Positions 8,846-16,458 of a stretch of DNA of 46,820 bases are shown here, piece after piece. The stretch's first letter is position 1; the number at the start of each line of letters is the position of its first letter. The translations under genes were made by a program, and so were the position numbers. The stretch is taken from contig NZ_JADPUN010000102.1 in assembly GCF_015690345.1 (NCBI RefSeq), positions 1-46,820 on the forward strand, read 5' to 3'. The notes under the pieces were generated by a model. It searched no databases, had not been told where the DNA came from, and saw only the letters and a program-made list of their open reading frames with translations. This DNA comes from Plantactinospora alkalitolerans (GTDB lineage: Bacteria; Actinomycetota; Actinomycetes; Mycobacteriales; Micromonosporaceae).

Positions 8846-9098
8846 GATGGCTCCCTCGTCGGCGGCGTGTCAGCCGGATGATGTCTGTGCGTGCCGGGGT
8901 GACGCCCGACTCGCGCCTCCGGCGTCGTACGGATCCCTCGGTTCGGCTGGAGTTGCGGTGCCCCGTACCCCGGGCGGGAACCGGACAAACGCCGACACCG
9001 GGCGGCGCGGCCGCCCACGGGTGGGTGCCGGGTTTGCCGTCGGTGGGCCGGGAAACCACACCACTTCAGGCAGCACCGATGGCAGGGGAGGAAGAGTC
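8846..9098. promoter_or_regulatory. Divergent intergenic region (yihY-like / chaB-like)
   Basis: 253 bp between two divergent starts with no supportable ORF. It must hold both promoters. The only elements I can place are the two ribosome binding sites at its edges (GGGGAGGAAGAG before 9099, and GAGGGAG before 8845 on the minus strand). No clear -35/-10 pair or palindrome. Confidence 0.5.
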
Positions 9099-9521
9099 AT
9101 GCCCGGACGCGAGGTTCTGCCGAGCACGCTGCGACGCTCGCCGGAGAAGGCCCAGGACACGTGGGCGAAGACCCATGACTCGGCGGTCGAGACGTACGGC
9201 GAGGGACAGCGATCGCACCGGACGGCGTTCGCCGCGCTCAAGCACTCGTTCGAGAAGGTCGGCGACCACTGGGAGCCGAAGGGCCGGAAGGGCCCGAGTG
9301 ACGCCCAGGCCGCCGGGGGTGGGCCGGCACGCCGCGCACCGACCGCCGGTGGGGTGGACGCCAACGCACCCAAGGAGCACCTGCTCGACGTGGCGAAGCG
9401 GTTGAACGTGCGGGGCCGGTCCCGGATGACCAAGGCCGAACTCGTCGGCGCGATCCAGAAGGCGAACGCCCGGAGCACCGGCGAGAGTCGGGTCCGGGAG
9501 AAGGGCCGAAACCGGCGGTGA
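9099..9521 (+). CDS. ChaB family protein with C-terminal SAP/Rho-N-like module
   Basis: 140 residues from ATG 9099, preceded by GGGGAGGAAGAG. Residues 1-65 match the ChaB fold (MPGREVLPSTLRRSPEKAQ, THDSAVETYGEG, RTAFAALKHSFEKVGDHWEPKG). After a Gly/Ala linker, residues 95-130 (KEHLLDVAKRLNVRGRSRMT, KAELVGAIQKAN) look like a SAP or Rho-N helix-extended-helix nucleic-acid-binding module. Residues around the end are very basic. ChaB was named with the ChaA antiporter, but its molecular role is not settled; the SAP-like module suggests nucleic acid contact. The frame runs further upstream, but that overlaps the divergent promoter region. Confidence 0.85.
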   Translation: MPGREVLPSTLRRSPEKAQDTWAKTHDSAVETYGEGQRSHRTAFAALKHSFEKVGDHWEPKGRKGPSDAQAAGGGPARRAPTAGGVDANAPKEHLLDVAKRLNVRGRSRMTKAELVGAIQKANARSTGESRVREKGRNRR

Positions 9522-9579
9522 TCCGGGGCGGCGGGTCGGGCGGAGCGGTGTCGGCGGTCGACTCACCACCGTGTCGCAC

Positions 9580-11019
9580 TCACCACCGTCCGGACTCACC
9601 GCCCGGCGCGCCGATGTGCACCGCCTTGGTGACGGTCAGCTCGTCCAGCAGCTCCGGGCCGTACCCGAAGCCCTGGCCGCTACCCCCGCGCGGCTCGGCC
9701 GCACCGCCGGGCGCGCCTCCGAAGACCGCGTTGATCTTCACGGTTCCGACCGGCAGCTCCCGCCAGGCGCGTTGTGCGTTGCTCATCGAGGCGGTCAGTA
9801 CGGTTGCCGCCAGGCCGTACCGGGAGTTCGACGCCCGGGAGAGAGCCTCGTCGAACGACTCCACGACCATCACCGGGGCCACCGGTCCGAAGGTCTCCTC
9901 CCGCATCACCAGCATCTGGTCGGTGCACTCGCCGAGCACGGTCGGTGGGTAGAAGGCGCCCGGCCCGTCGGGGACCGCCCCGCCGAGCAGGACCGACGCG
10001 CCGTCCGCCACGGCCGCCCGAACCTGGTTGTCCACGTGGTCCCGGTGCCGCCGGTCGACCAGCGGTCCCATCTCGGTACGCGGATCCCGGCCCGGCCCGA
10101 CCCGCATGGCGCCGGCGGACTGCACCAGCGCACTGAGGAACCGGGTGGCGATGGGCCGGAGGACGTAGATCCGCTCCACCGACACGCAGAGTTGCCCGGA
10201 GTTCGCGAACGCGCCGATCGCGGCCTGCTCGGCGGCCCAACGCGGGTCGACGTCGCCGTCCACGATCAGTGGATCGCTGCCGCCGTTCTCCAACAGCGCC
10301 TTGGCGCCGGTCCGGGCGCAGGCGGCGGCGATGGAACGACCGGTGGCGGTCGAGCCGACGTGGGCGACGACGTCGACATCCTGGCCGGCCAGGATGGCAC
10401 CCACCCCGCCGTCCCCGGTCAGCATCGACAGGACTCCGGACGGCAGGTGCTCGTCGAGCAGTCGGGCGAGCAGGAAACCGCAGGCCGGGCTCCGCTCGCT
10501 CGGCTTGTAGACGACCGCGTTGCCGGTCACCAGGGCGGCACCGAGCAGGCCGCAGGAGACCGCCACCGGATCGTTCCACGGCGTGATGACCGCGACGATT
10601 CCCCGTGGCTGGGGCACCATCAGATCGATCGCCCCGGCGTCACCGGCGAGACTCCGGCCGCCGCGTACCGGACCCAGTTCGGCGTACTGGCGCAGGGTCG
10701 ACACGCCGGCCTCGACCCCGCCCCGGGCGAGCGCCAGAGGTCGTCCCAGCTCGGCGGTCTGGGCCTCGGCGAGCTGGTCGGCGACCGCCTCGATCGCGTC
10801 CGCCATGCGGCGCAGTGCCGCCGCCCGCTCCGCCGGTGCGGTCCGGGCCCAGCCGGGTGCCGCCGACCGGGCCGCCTTGACCGCCGCACCGACCTCCGCC
10901 TCGGTGGCCACCGGCGCCTCGCTGACGGGTGTGCCGTCGACCGGGTCGAGCACGGTCAGCCGCCCCGCGTCGCCGTCCGCGCCCCACACCCCGCCGATCA
11001 GTTGCTGGATCTGGTACAT
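9580..11019 (-). CDS. NAD(P)+-dependent aldehyde dehydrogenase
   Basis: About 479 residues from ATG 11019 (MYQIQQLIGGVWGADGD). Hallmarks of the ALDH superfamily are VAVITPWNDPVAVSCGLLGAAL, the cofactor-contact VVYKPSERSP, HVGSTATGR, the general-base Glu in LLENGGSDPLIV, and the catalytic Cys in ANSGQLCVSVERIYV; EETFGPVAPVMVVESFDEAL follows. ENGGSD replaces the usual ELGGKSP, a mild variation. A GTG at 11067 would add 16 residues, but those codons have fewer GC third positions and no ribosome binding site, so I prefer 11019. The substrate is not predictable. It is divergent from the FAD oxidoreductase gene. Confidence 0.88.
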   Translation of the reverse strand: MYQIQQLIGGVWGADGDAGRLTVLDPVDGTPVSEAPVATEAEVGAAVKAARSAAPGWARTAPAERAAALRRMADAIEAVADQLAEAQTAELGRPLALARGGVEAGVSTLRQYAELGPVRGGRSLAGDAGAIDLMVPQPRGIVAVITPWNDPVAVSCGLLGAALVTGNAVVYKPSERSPACGFLLARLLDEHLPSGVLSMLTGDGGVGAILAGQDVDVVAHVGSTATGRSIAAACARTGAKALLENGGSDPLIVDGDVDPRWAAEQAAIGAFANSGQLCVSVERIYVLRPIATRFLSALVQSAGAMRVGPGRDPRTEMGPLVDRRHRDHVDNQVRAAVADGASVLLGGAVPDGPGAFYPPTVLGECTDQMLVMREETFGPVAPVMVVESFDEALSRASNSRYGLAATVLTASMSNAQRAWRELPVGTVKINAVFGGAPGGAAEPRGGSGQGFGYGPELLDELTVTKAVHIGAPGGESGRW

Positions 11020-11022
11020 GAA

Positions 11023-11056
11023 GGGCAGTTTGCCCGGGACAGGGCCGGCCAAACTA
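11023..11056. promoter_or_regulatory. Nested inverted repeats before the aldehyde dehydrogenase gene
   Basis: GGGCA-GTT-TGCCC (11023-11035) is a perfect 5-bp-arm palindrome directly before the ATG. AGTTTG (11028-11033) is also repeated inverted as CAAACT 17 bp further on. This could be an operator or mRNA hairpin. Confidence 0.3.
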
Positions 11057-11262
11057 TCCCGTTTCACGCTTTCACCGGCGAATAACGGATTCTCCGCGCC
11101 ACTGAAACCTGTGCCGTCCGACCTGATGATGGTGATGCCGTCCTGCCCGGTGATGGTCCGGGCCTGCCACGGCCGCCTACCCCCCGGAGGACAGGTGGGC
11201 TACCGATCGTGCCCCAGGGCGGAGCACTGCCTGGACCATCGGCGGTCAACCGATGGACCCGA

Positions 11263-11268
11263 TAGGGT
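11263..11268 (+). promoter_or_regulatory. Candidate -10 element (TAGGGT), leaderless start of the FAD oxidoreductase
   Basis: TAGGGT is 6 nt before the ATG at 11275, and no ribosome binding site is present. GTCAAC lies upstream but at a short spacing, so the -35 is doubtful. The remaining 200 bp of this divergent gap show nothing I can name. Confidence 0.45.
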
Positions 11269-11274
11269 GCACGG

Positions 11275-12876
11275 ATGGTGACCGTCGGGGACACCGCCGA
11301 CGCGGTCGTCGTCGGCGCGGGACACAACGGGCTGGTCGCGGCGAACCTGCTCGCGGACGCCGGATGGGACGTACTGGTCCTGGAGGCGACCGCCGATCCC
11401 GGTGGTGCCGTGCGGTCGGCCGAGGTGACCGCGCCCGGCTACCTCAGCGACCTGTACAGCGCCTTCTACCCGCTCGGATACGCCTCGCCGGTGTTGCGTG
11501 GGCTGGAGTTGGACGGCTACGGACTGGCCTGGCGGCACGCGCCGGACGTACTGGCCCACCTGTTTCCGGACGATCGGGCCGTGCTGCTGCACCGCGATCC
11601 GGAGGTGACCGCAGCCTCCGTCGAGCGGTTCGGGGCCGGCGACGGCCAGCGTTGGCTGAGCGCGTACGACGAATGGCGGCAGATCTCCGACCCCCTGCTC
11701 GACGCGCTGTTCACGCCCTTTCCACCGGTACGCGGCGGACTCGCCCTGGCCCGCCGGCTGCGTACCGCGGGAACGCTGCGGATGGGCCGTCGCCTGGTCC
11801 TGCCGATCCGCAGACTGGGTGCCGAGATGTTCGCCGGCTCGGGCGCCACCGCCCTGATGGCGGGCTGCGCACTGCACACCGACCTGTCCCCGGACGAGGC
11901 GGGCTCCGGGGTGTACGGCTGGCTGCTGGCGATGCTGGGCCAGCAGGTCGGCTGGCCGGTACCGGTCGGCGGCGCACAACGCATCACAGACGCCCTGGTC
12001 GCCCGGCTACGGGAGCGCGGCGGACGGATCCACTACCGCACCCCGGTCGATCGGATACTGGTCGCCCGGAACCGGGCGATGGGTGCCCGCTCGACGGACG
12101 GCCTACTGTGGCGGGCCCGTCGCGCGGTGCTGGCCGACGTACCGGCCCCGGCACTCTTCCTGGACCTGGTCGGTGCCGCCCGGCTGCCCACCCGGCTGGT
12201 GGAGGATCTGGCGCACTTCCGCTGGGACGGCTCCACGGTCAAAGTGGACTGGGCACTGGCCGGCCCGGTGCCGTGGCGGAATCCCGAGGTGGCCGGCGCC
12301 GGCACGGTCCATCTTGGTGCCGACCTGGACGGACTCAGCCGGTACGCCTCGGCGCTGCACCGGGGCGAACTGCCCGCCGAACCGTTCGTGCTGGCCGGGC
12401 AGCTCAGTGTGGCGGACCCGAGCCGGTCGCCGGCCGGTACGGAGTCACTCTGGGCGTACACCCATCTGCCGTTCCGCCGGCACTGGTCGGCGGAGGAGAT
12501 CGGCGAGCGGGTCGAGGCGGTGGAGGCGGTCCTCGAACAGGCGGCGCCCGGCTTCGGCAAGCTCGTCCGGGGTCGACACGTGGCCGGGCCGGGCGAGCTG
12601 GCGGCCGGCAATCCGAGCCTGGTCGGCGGGGCGCTCGGCGGGGGCACGTCCGCCGCGTACCAACAGCTCTTTCTGCGCCCGGTGCCCGGTCTCGGCCGGG
12701 CGGACACGCCGGTCGACCGGCTGTTCCTGGCCAGCTCGTCGGCGCATCCCGGCGGTGGGGTGCACGGCGGGCCCGGAGCGAATGCCGCACGGGCCGCACT
12801 GGCCCGGGACCGGGCCCTCACGGGCCGGGCGTACGCCGCCGCCCTGGCAGCAGCCCACCGCGCCATCTACTCCTGA
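11275..12876 (+). CDS. FAD-dependent oxidoreductase, phytoene desaturase (CrtI)/PYROXD2-like
   Basis: 533 residues. The N-terminal Rossmann motif ADAVVVGAGHNGLVAANLLA is followed by LVLEATADPGGAVRS, the FAD-binding pattern of the CrtI/amine-oxidase superfamily. The C-terminal FAD motif is RLFLASSSAHPGGGVHGGPG around residues 482-501. In overall length and in the SDLYSAFYPLGYASP region it resembles the PYROXD2-like branch rather than carotenoid desaturases, and no carotenoid genes lie nearby. The substrate is unknown. The gene is single, starts from a probable leaderless promoter, and ends at the strong hairpin at 12882. Confidence 0.82.
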   Translation: MVTVGDTADAVVVGAGHNGLVAANLLADAGWDVLVLEATADPGGAVRSAEVTAPGYLSDLYSAFYPLGYASPVLRGLELDGYGLAWRHAPDVLAHLFPDDRAVLLHRDPEVTAASVERFGAGDGQRWLSAYDEWRQISDPLLDALFTPFPPVRGGLALARRLRTAGTLRMGRRLVLPIRRLGAEMFAGSGATALMAGCALHTDLSPDEAGSGVYGWLLAMLGQQVGWPVPVGGAQRITDALVARLRERGGRIHYRTPVDRILVARNRAMGARSTDGLLWRARRAVLADVPAPALFLDLVGAARLPTRLVEDLAHFRWDGSTVKVDWALAGPVPWRNPEVAGAGTVHLGADLDGLSRYASALHRGELPAEPFVLAGQLSVADPSRSPAGTESLWAYTHLPFRRHWSAEEIGERVEAVEAVLEQAAPGFGKLVRGRHVAGPGELAAGNPSLVGGALGGGTSAAYQQLFLRPVPGLGRADTPVDRLFLASSSAHPGGGVHGGPGANAARAALARDRALTGRAYAAALAAAHRAIYS

Positions 12877-12881
12877 ATGTA

Positions 12882-12929
12882 AGGAAGGGCCCCTTCTTAT
12901 CGCTTTTTGCATAAGAAGGGGCCCTTCCT
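12882..12929. terminator. Perfect 19-bp hairpin, bidirectional terminator and family-wide repeat
   Basis: AGGAAGGGCCCCTTCTTAT (12882-12900) pairs perfectly with 12911-12929 across a 10-nt loop CGCTTTTTGC. It sits between convergent genes, 5 bp after one stop and 10 bp before the other. From memory, near-identical hairpins recur between genes in Micromonospora and Salinispora genomes; that is recollection, not a search. Confidence 0.88.
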
Positions 12930-12939
12930 AACACCTCTG

Positions 12940-14205
12940 TCAGCTCGCCGACTCCTTCGGCACCTTGGGGCGGCGCTTGGTCGTCCGGCTCGCCGGCACG
13001 GTCGTCCGGTCCGCCGCGCCGGACTTGTTCTCCGGGGCCTTCTTGCCCGCGGTCGGGCGCTCCGGAGCGTCCGGGGTCTCCTTCGTCGTCGCCTCGATCG
13101 AGGGAGCGGCGTCCGGGGTCTCCTTCGTCGTCGCCTCGATCGAGGGAGCGGTCGCGGTTGCCTCGGCGAGTGCGGAGGCCGGCGGCGTGACTGTGGCGGA
13201 TTCTTCGGTGACCGTCGGGGCTTCCGCCGTGACCGGCGGCGCGGCATCCGGGACCGCGGTCGCTGCCGTGTCGGGCCGGGTGGTCGCCGGGTCGGCCGGG
13301 GTGGTCAGGGCGTCGGCCGGGCTGGTCGCTGCCGGGTCGGCCGGGGTGGTCGCCGGGTCGGTCGGGGTGGTCGCCGGGTGAGCCGGGATGGCCGCCGGGT
13401 TGGTCGGGCCGCCCCGCAACGTCGCCGACCTGCCGTCCGTCCGGGTGATGTTGCGGTGCCGGCCGCGCAGCTTGAAGGGCATCAGCGCGCTTTCGATCTT
13501 GGTGGCCGTGGTCATCTTCGAGTCGCCCTCCAGGCGTTCCTGGAACCGGATCGGCACCTCCAGGATGGTGTGCCCGAGCTTGGTGGCGAGGTAGTGCATC
13601 TCGACCTGGAAGCTGTATCCGTTGGACTGGACCCGCTCCAGGCCGATGTCGTGGAGGGCGTCGGCACGCCAGATCTTGAAACCGGCGGTCAGGTCCCGGA
13701 TCCGCACCTGGAGCAGCGTGTGGACGTAGAAGTTCGCCCACCCGCTGAGCGCGCGCCGGTAGAACGGCCACGCCTCGTCGAGCTGTCCGCCGGGTACGTA
13801 TCGGGAGCCGATCACGACACCGGCCCGGGTGGACAGCAACGAGCCGAGCATGCCGGGCAGCGCCTCGGGCGGGTGGGACAGGTCGGCGTCCATCTGTGCG
13901 ACGTACTCCGCCCCGCTGTCCAGCGCCCGGCTTATGCCGTCGACGTACGCCCGCCCGAGCCCTTCCTTGCCCGGTCGGTGTACGACCTGGATCCGGTCCG
14001 GGTGCTCGATTGCCAGTTTGTCCGCGATCTCGCCGGTGCCGTCCGGTGAGTTGTCGTCGGCGATCAGGATGCTCAGCCCGGGCAGCGGCAGGGCGAGCAG
14101 CCGCTCGACCAGCACCGGAATGTTCCCCGCTTCGTTGTAGGTCGGAACGACGACGGTCAGGCGAGCGTCCCGCCAGGGGGAGGGCAGCTGTACGGGTTCG
14201 ATCAT
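12940..14205 (-). CDS. GT2 polyprenyl-phosphate mannose synthase-like glycosyltransferase with long repeat tail
   Basis: 421 residues from ATG 14205, with GAGG 9 nt upstream. Residues about 15-250 form a DPM1-like GT2 core: LTVVVPTYNEAGNIP, LIADDNSPDGTGEIAD, the DxD metal site in AQMDADLSHPPEALP, and GSRYVPGG. No transmembrane helices follow, as in soluble polyprenol-monophosphomannose synthases. The known role is transfer of mannose from GDP-mannose to polyprenyl phosphate for later membrane-side glycosylation. Residues about 270-421 are a Pro/Ala/Thr-rich, probably disordered tail with internal repeats, ending very basic (TTKRRPKVPKESAS). The tail is absent from classical members. Divergent from the heptose operon. 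Confidence 0.85.
   Translation of the reverse strand: MIEPVQLPSPWRDARLTVVVPTYNEAGNIPVLVERLLALPLPGLSILIADDNSPDGTGEIADKLAIEHPDRIQVVHRPGKEGLGRAYVDGISRALDSGAEYVAQMDADLSHPPEALPGMLGSLLSTRAGVVIGSRYVPGGQLDEAWPFYRRALSGWANFYVHTLLQVRIRDLTAGFKIWRADALHDIGLERVQSNGYSFQVEMHYLATKLGHTILEVPIRFQERLEGDSKMTTATKIESALMPFKLRGRHRNITRTDGRSATLRGGPTNPAAIPAHPATTPTDPATTPADPAATSPADALTTPADPATTRPDTAATAVPDAAPPVTAEAPTVTEESATVTPPASALAEATATAPSIEATTKETPDAAPSIEATTKETPDAPERPTAGKKAPENKSGAADRTTVPASRTTKRRPKVPKESAS
13067..13150 (-). repeat. 42-bp tandem duplication in the GT2 tail
   Basis: Two essentially identical 42-bp copies (13067-13108, 13109-13150) encode a 14-residue unit, APSIEATTKETPDA. Upstream in the same tail, 13250-13390 holds looser repeats encoding TTPADPA. 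Confidence 0.85.
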
Positions 14206-14508
14206 CGGGGCATCCTCGGTTGGCCGACAGCGGTCAGGGGCAAAGCGTAACTTGACGTAGAGCGCGGGCCACAACACGGGCCGAACGGTGCAAACCAGCC
14301 GTCACCTCGGACGGCACGCCACAACGGCCTCCTCCATCGATCCACCAGCGTTGGCGCAGCGCCCCGGAGCTGCACGGGAGCACCGGGATCGGCCGGATAT
14401 CGGGACGGGCCCGGGGTATGAGGACGAGGATCCGGTGTCGCGGGCGGAAGCGCCGTTCGGTGGGTGACGCCGGGCGTACCCGCCGTGCCCGTCCGCCGGG
14501 CGGAGGTG
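14206..14508. promoter_or_regulatory. Divergent intergenic region before the heptose operon
   Basis: About 300 bp between the GT2 start and the heptose operon. It must carry the operon promoter. I see a GGCGGAGGTG ribosome-binding-like stretch at 14499-14508, but no convincing -35/-10 pair and no long palindrome. The rightmost part may be coding if the fusion gene starts at GTG 14464. Confidence 0.4.
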
Positions 14509-16458
14509 ATGTTTACTCCTCCTGCTCCAGGGAACCCGCCCGCCGTGCGAAACGACCAGGTCGACCCGCATCAGTGCAGGTCAGGGGCACCGCACGGTGG
14601 CCCGGCCGGGGTGTGGGCCAGACCCGGTCTGTTCGACGCGGTGCTCTTCGACCGGGACGGCACCCTGGTGTACGACGTGCCGTACAACGGTGACCCGGCC
14701 CGGGTCTGCGCCATGCCGGGCGCGGCAGAGGCCCTGGACCGGCTCCGGGCCGCCGGCCTGCGCCTGGGTGTGGTGACCAACCAGTCCGGCATCGCACGCG
14801 GCCGGTTCACCGCCGCCGATCTGGCCCGGGTCAACGCCCGGGTCGACGAGATCCTGGGTCCGTTCGACACCTGGCAGGTGTGTCCGCACGCGGAGCCGGA
14901 CCCCGGCGCGGAGTCGTGCCGTTGCCGCAAGCCCGCTCCCGGACTGATCCGGGACGCGGCCCGGGCGCTGCGTACCGATCCCACCCGGTGCATCGTGGTC
15001 GGCGACATCGGTACCGACATGACGGCGGCCGGCGCGGCCGGGGCCAGCGGAATACTTGTCCCCACGCCCGTCACCCGGGCCGACGAGGTGGCGGCGGCAC
15101 CGGCGGTCGCCGGAACTCTACTGGACGCGGTCGACCTGATCCTCCACCGTCACCGATTGGCCGACACCGCTCGACCCGGGGACGTCCCACGGGGGCGCCC
15201 CCGCTGTGTGCTCGTCGCCCGACCGGATTCGGCCGGGGACGTGCTGGTCACCGGCCCGGCGATCCGGGCGGTGGCGGCCGGGGCGGACCGGGTGGTGATG
15301 CTCTGCGGACCGCGTGGCCGGGCCGCCGCCGAACTGCTGCCCGGCATCGACGAACTGATCGAGTGGCGGCTGCCCTGGATCGACCCACAACCGGACCGGA
15401 TCGACCGGGCCGAAGTGGACCGGTTGACGGCTCGACTGGCCGGAGTCGGCGCGGACGAGGCCGTGCTGTTCACCTCGTTCCACCAGTCCGCACTGCCGCT
15501 CGCGCTGGTGCTGAGGATGGCCGGAGTGGGGCGGATCTCGGCGATCAGCGACGACTATCCCGGATCGCTGCTCGACGTACGGCACCGGGTACCACCCGGT
15601 ATCCCGGAGACCGAGCGGGCGCTGTCGCTCGCCGCGGCGGCGGGATTCCAGCTACCTTTCGGCGACGAGCCGGTGCTCCGGCTGCGGCGGGCCGACGCTC
15701 CGCCAGTCGTCCGAGCCGGCGGACCGTACGCCGAGCCGGCCGGCGACGAACTGCCCGAGCCGGGCTACGTGGTGGTGCATCCCGGCTCGTCGGTGCCGGC
15801 CCGGGCCTGCCCACCCGAACTTTGCGCGGATTTCGTCCGGGCACTGGCCGCCGCCGGGCACCGGGTGGTGGTCACCGGCGGACCCGGCGAGGGGGCGTTG
15901 ACCGCGCAGGTCGCCGGCCGTACCGGAATCGACCTCGGCGGGCAGACCTCGCTGACCGGGCTGGCCGGGATCATCGCGCGGGCCGGCTGTCTGGTGGTCG
16001 GCAACACCGGCCCGGCACACCTGGCCGCCGCACTGGGCATCCCGGTGGTCAGCCTCTTCGCCCCGACGGTCCCGTTCGGACAATGGGGGCCGTACCGGGT
16101 GCCCACCGTACGCCTCGGCGACGCCGACGCCGGCTGCCGGGACAGCCGGGCCAGCGCCTGTCCGGTGCCCGATCATCCGTGCCTGTCCGAGATCGATCCG
16201 CGTCAGGTGGTCGAGGCGGTCCGGTTGCTCCGTCGCGGCGCACCCGCCGCTGGTCCTGCTCCTACTTCCGGCGCTGGTCCTGCTCCTGCTTCTGCCGCTG
16301 GTCCCGCCGCTGCTTCTGCCGCTGGTCCTGCTCCTACTTCTGCCGCAGCTTCTGCCGCTGGTCACTCGACCCCGGCTCTGACCGGCAGCGGCACCTCGGG
16401 CGGCCTGGTGGTACCCGTCGGGCCGACCCGGTCCGACGTCCGGGAGGTCCGACCGTGA
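14509..16458 (+). CDS. Fusion: GmhB-type heptose bisphosphate phosphatase + GT9 heptosyltransferase-like domain
   Basis: About 649 residues. The first domain (about 40-230) is a HAD phosphatase with FDAVLFDRDGTLV, VTNQSGIARGRF, a GmhB-like zinc site (CPHAEPDPG then SCRCRKPAPG) and VVGDIGTDM. The second (about 235-580) is GT9-like: HPGSSVPARACP, VVTGGPGEG and VVGNTGPAHLAAALGIPVVS. GmhB makes heptose 1-phosphate from the 1,7-bisphosphate; GT9 enzymes transfer heptose from ADP-heptose. The tail is an octapeptide repeat. The start is uncertain: GTG 14464, ATG 14509 (GGAGG only 2 nt away), GTG 14545 and GTG 14611 are all in frame, and the HAD domain begins near 14632. First gene of an overlapping operon. 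Confidence 0.85.
   Translation: MFTPPAPGNPPAVRNDQVDPHQCRSGAPHGGPAGVWARPGLFDAVLFDRDGTLVYDVPYNGDPARVCAMPGAAEALDRLRAAGLRLGVVTNQSGIARGRFTAADLARVNARVDEILGPFDTWQVCPHAEPDPGAESCRCRKPAPGLIRDAARALRTDPTRCIVVGDIGTDMTAAGAAGASGILVPTPVTRADEVAAAPAVAGTLLDAVDLILHRHRLADTARPGDVPRGRPRCVLVARPDSAGDVLVTGPAIRAVAAGADRVVMLCGPRGRAAAELLPGIDELIEWRLPWIDPQPDRIDRAEVDRLTARLAGVGADEAVLFTSFHQSALPLALVLRMAGVGRISAISDDYPGSLLDVRHRVPPGIPETERALSLAAAAGFQLPFGDEPVLRLRRADAPPVVRAGGPYAEPAGDELPEPGYVVVHPGSSVPARACPPELCADFVRALAAAGHRVVVTGGPGEGALTAQVAGRTGIDLGGQTSLTGLAGIIARAGCLVVGNTGPAHLAAALGIPVVSLFAPTVPFGQWGPYRVPTVRLGDADAGCRDSRASACPVPDHPCLSEIDPRQVVEAVRLLRRGAPAAGPAPTSGAGPAPASAAGPAAASAAGPAPTSAAASAAGHSTPALTGSGTSGGLVVPVGPTRSDVREVRP
16246..16365 (+). 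repeat. 24-bp coding repeat, octapeptide (A/G)AGPAPTS tail of the GmhB-GT9 fusion
   Basis: Four 24-bp units (16246, 16270, 16294, 16318) and two partial ones encode GPAPTS-type octapeptides. Nearly every codon ends in T (GCT, GGT, CCT, ACT, TCT), unlike the rest of the gene, which is almost all G/C-ending. Confidence 0.85.

Noticed and set aside
7490-9059. Long minus-strand open frame running through the YihY and DUF2795 genes
   Set aside because: Only its 3' part (from 7769) reads like a protein. Upstream it is out of frame with the YihY gene and very Arg/Gly-rich.
7859-9101. General-stress operon covering SRPBCC, DUF2795, YihY and ChaB genes
   Set aside because: Genes are on both strands and a strong terminator interrupts them; no shared promoter motif was found, so only proximity supports it.
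9571-11085. Large plus-strand open frame opposite the aldehyde dehydrogenase
   Set aside because: His/Arg/Gly-rich shadow with no domain; the minus-strand frame has all ALDH motifs.
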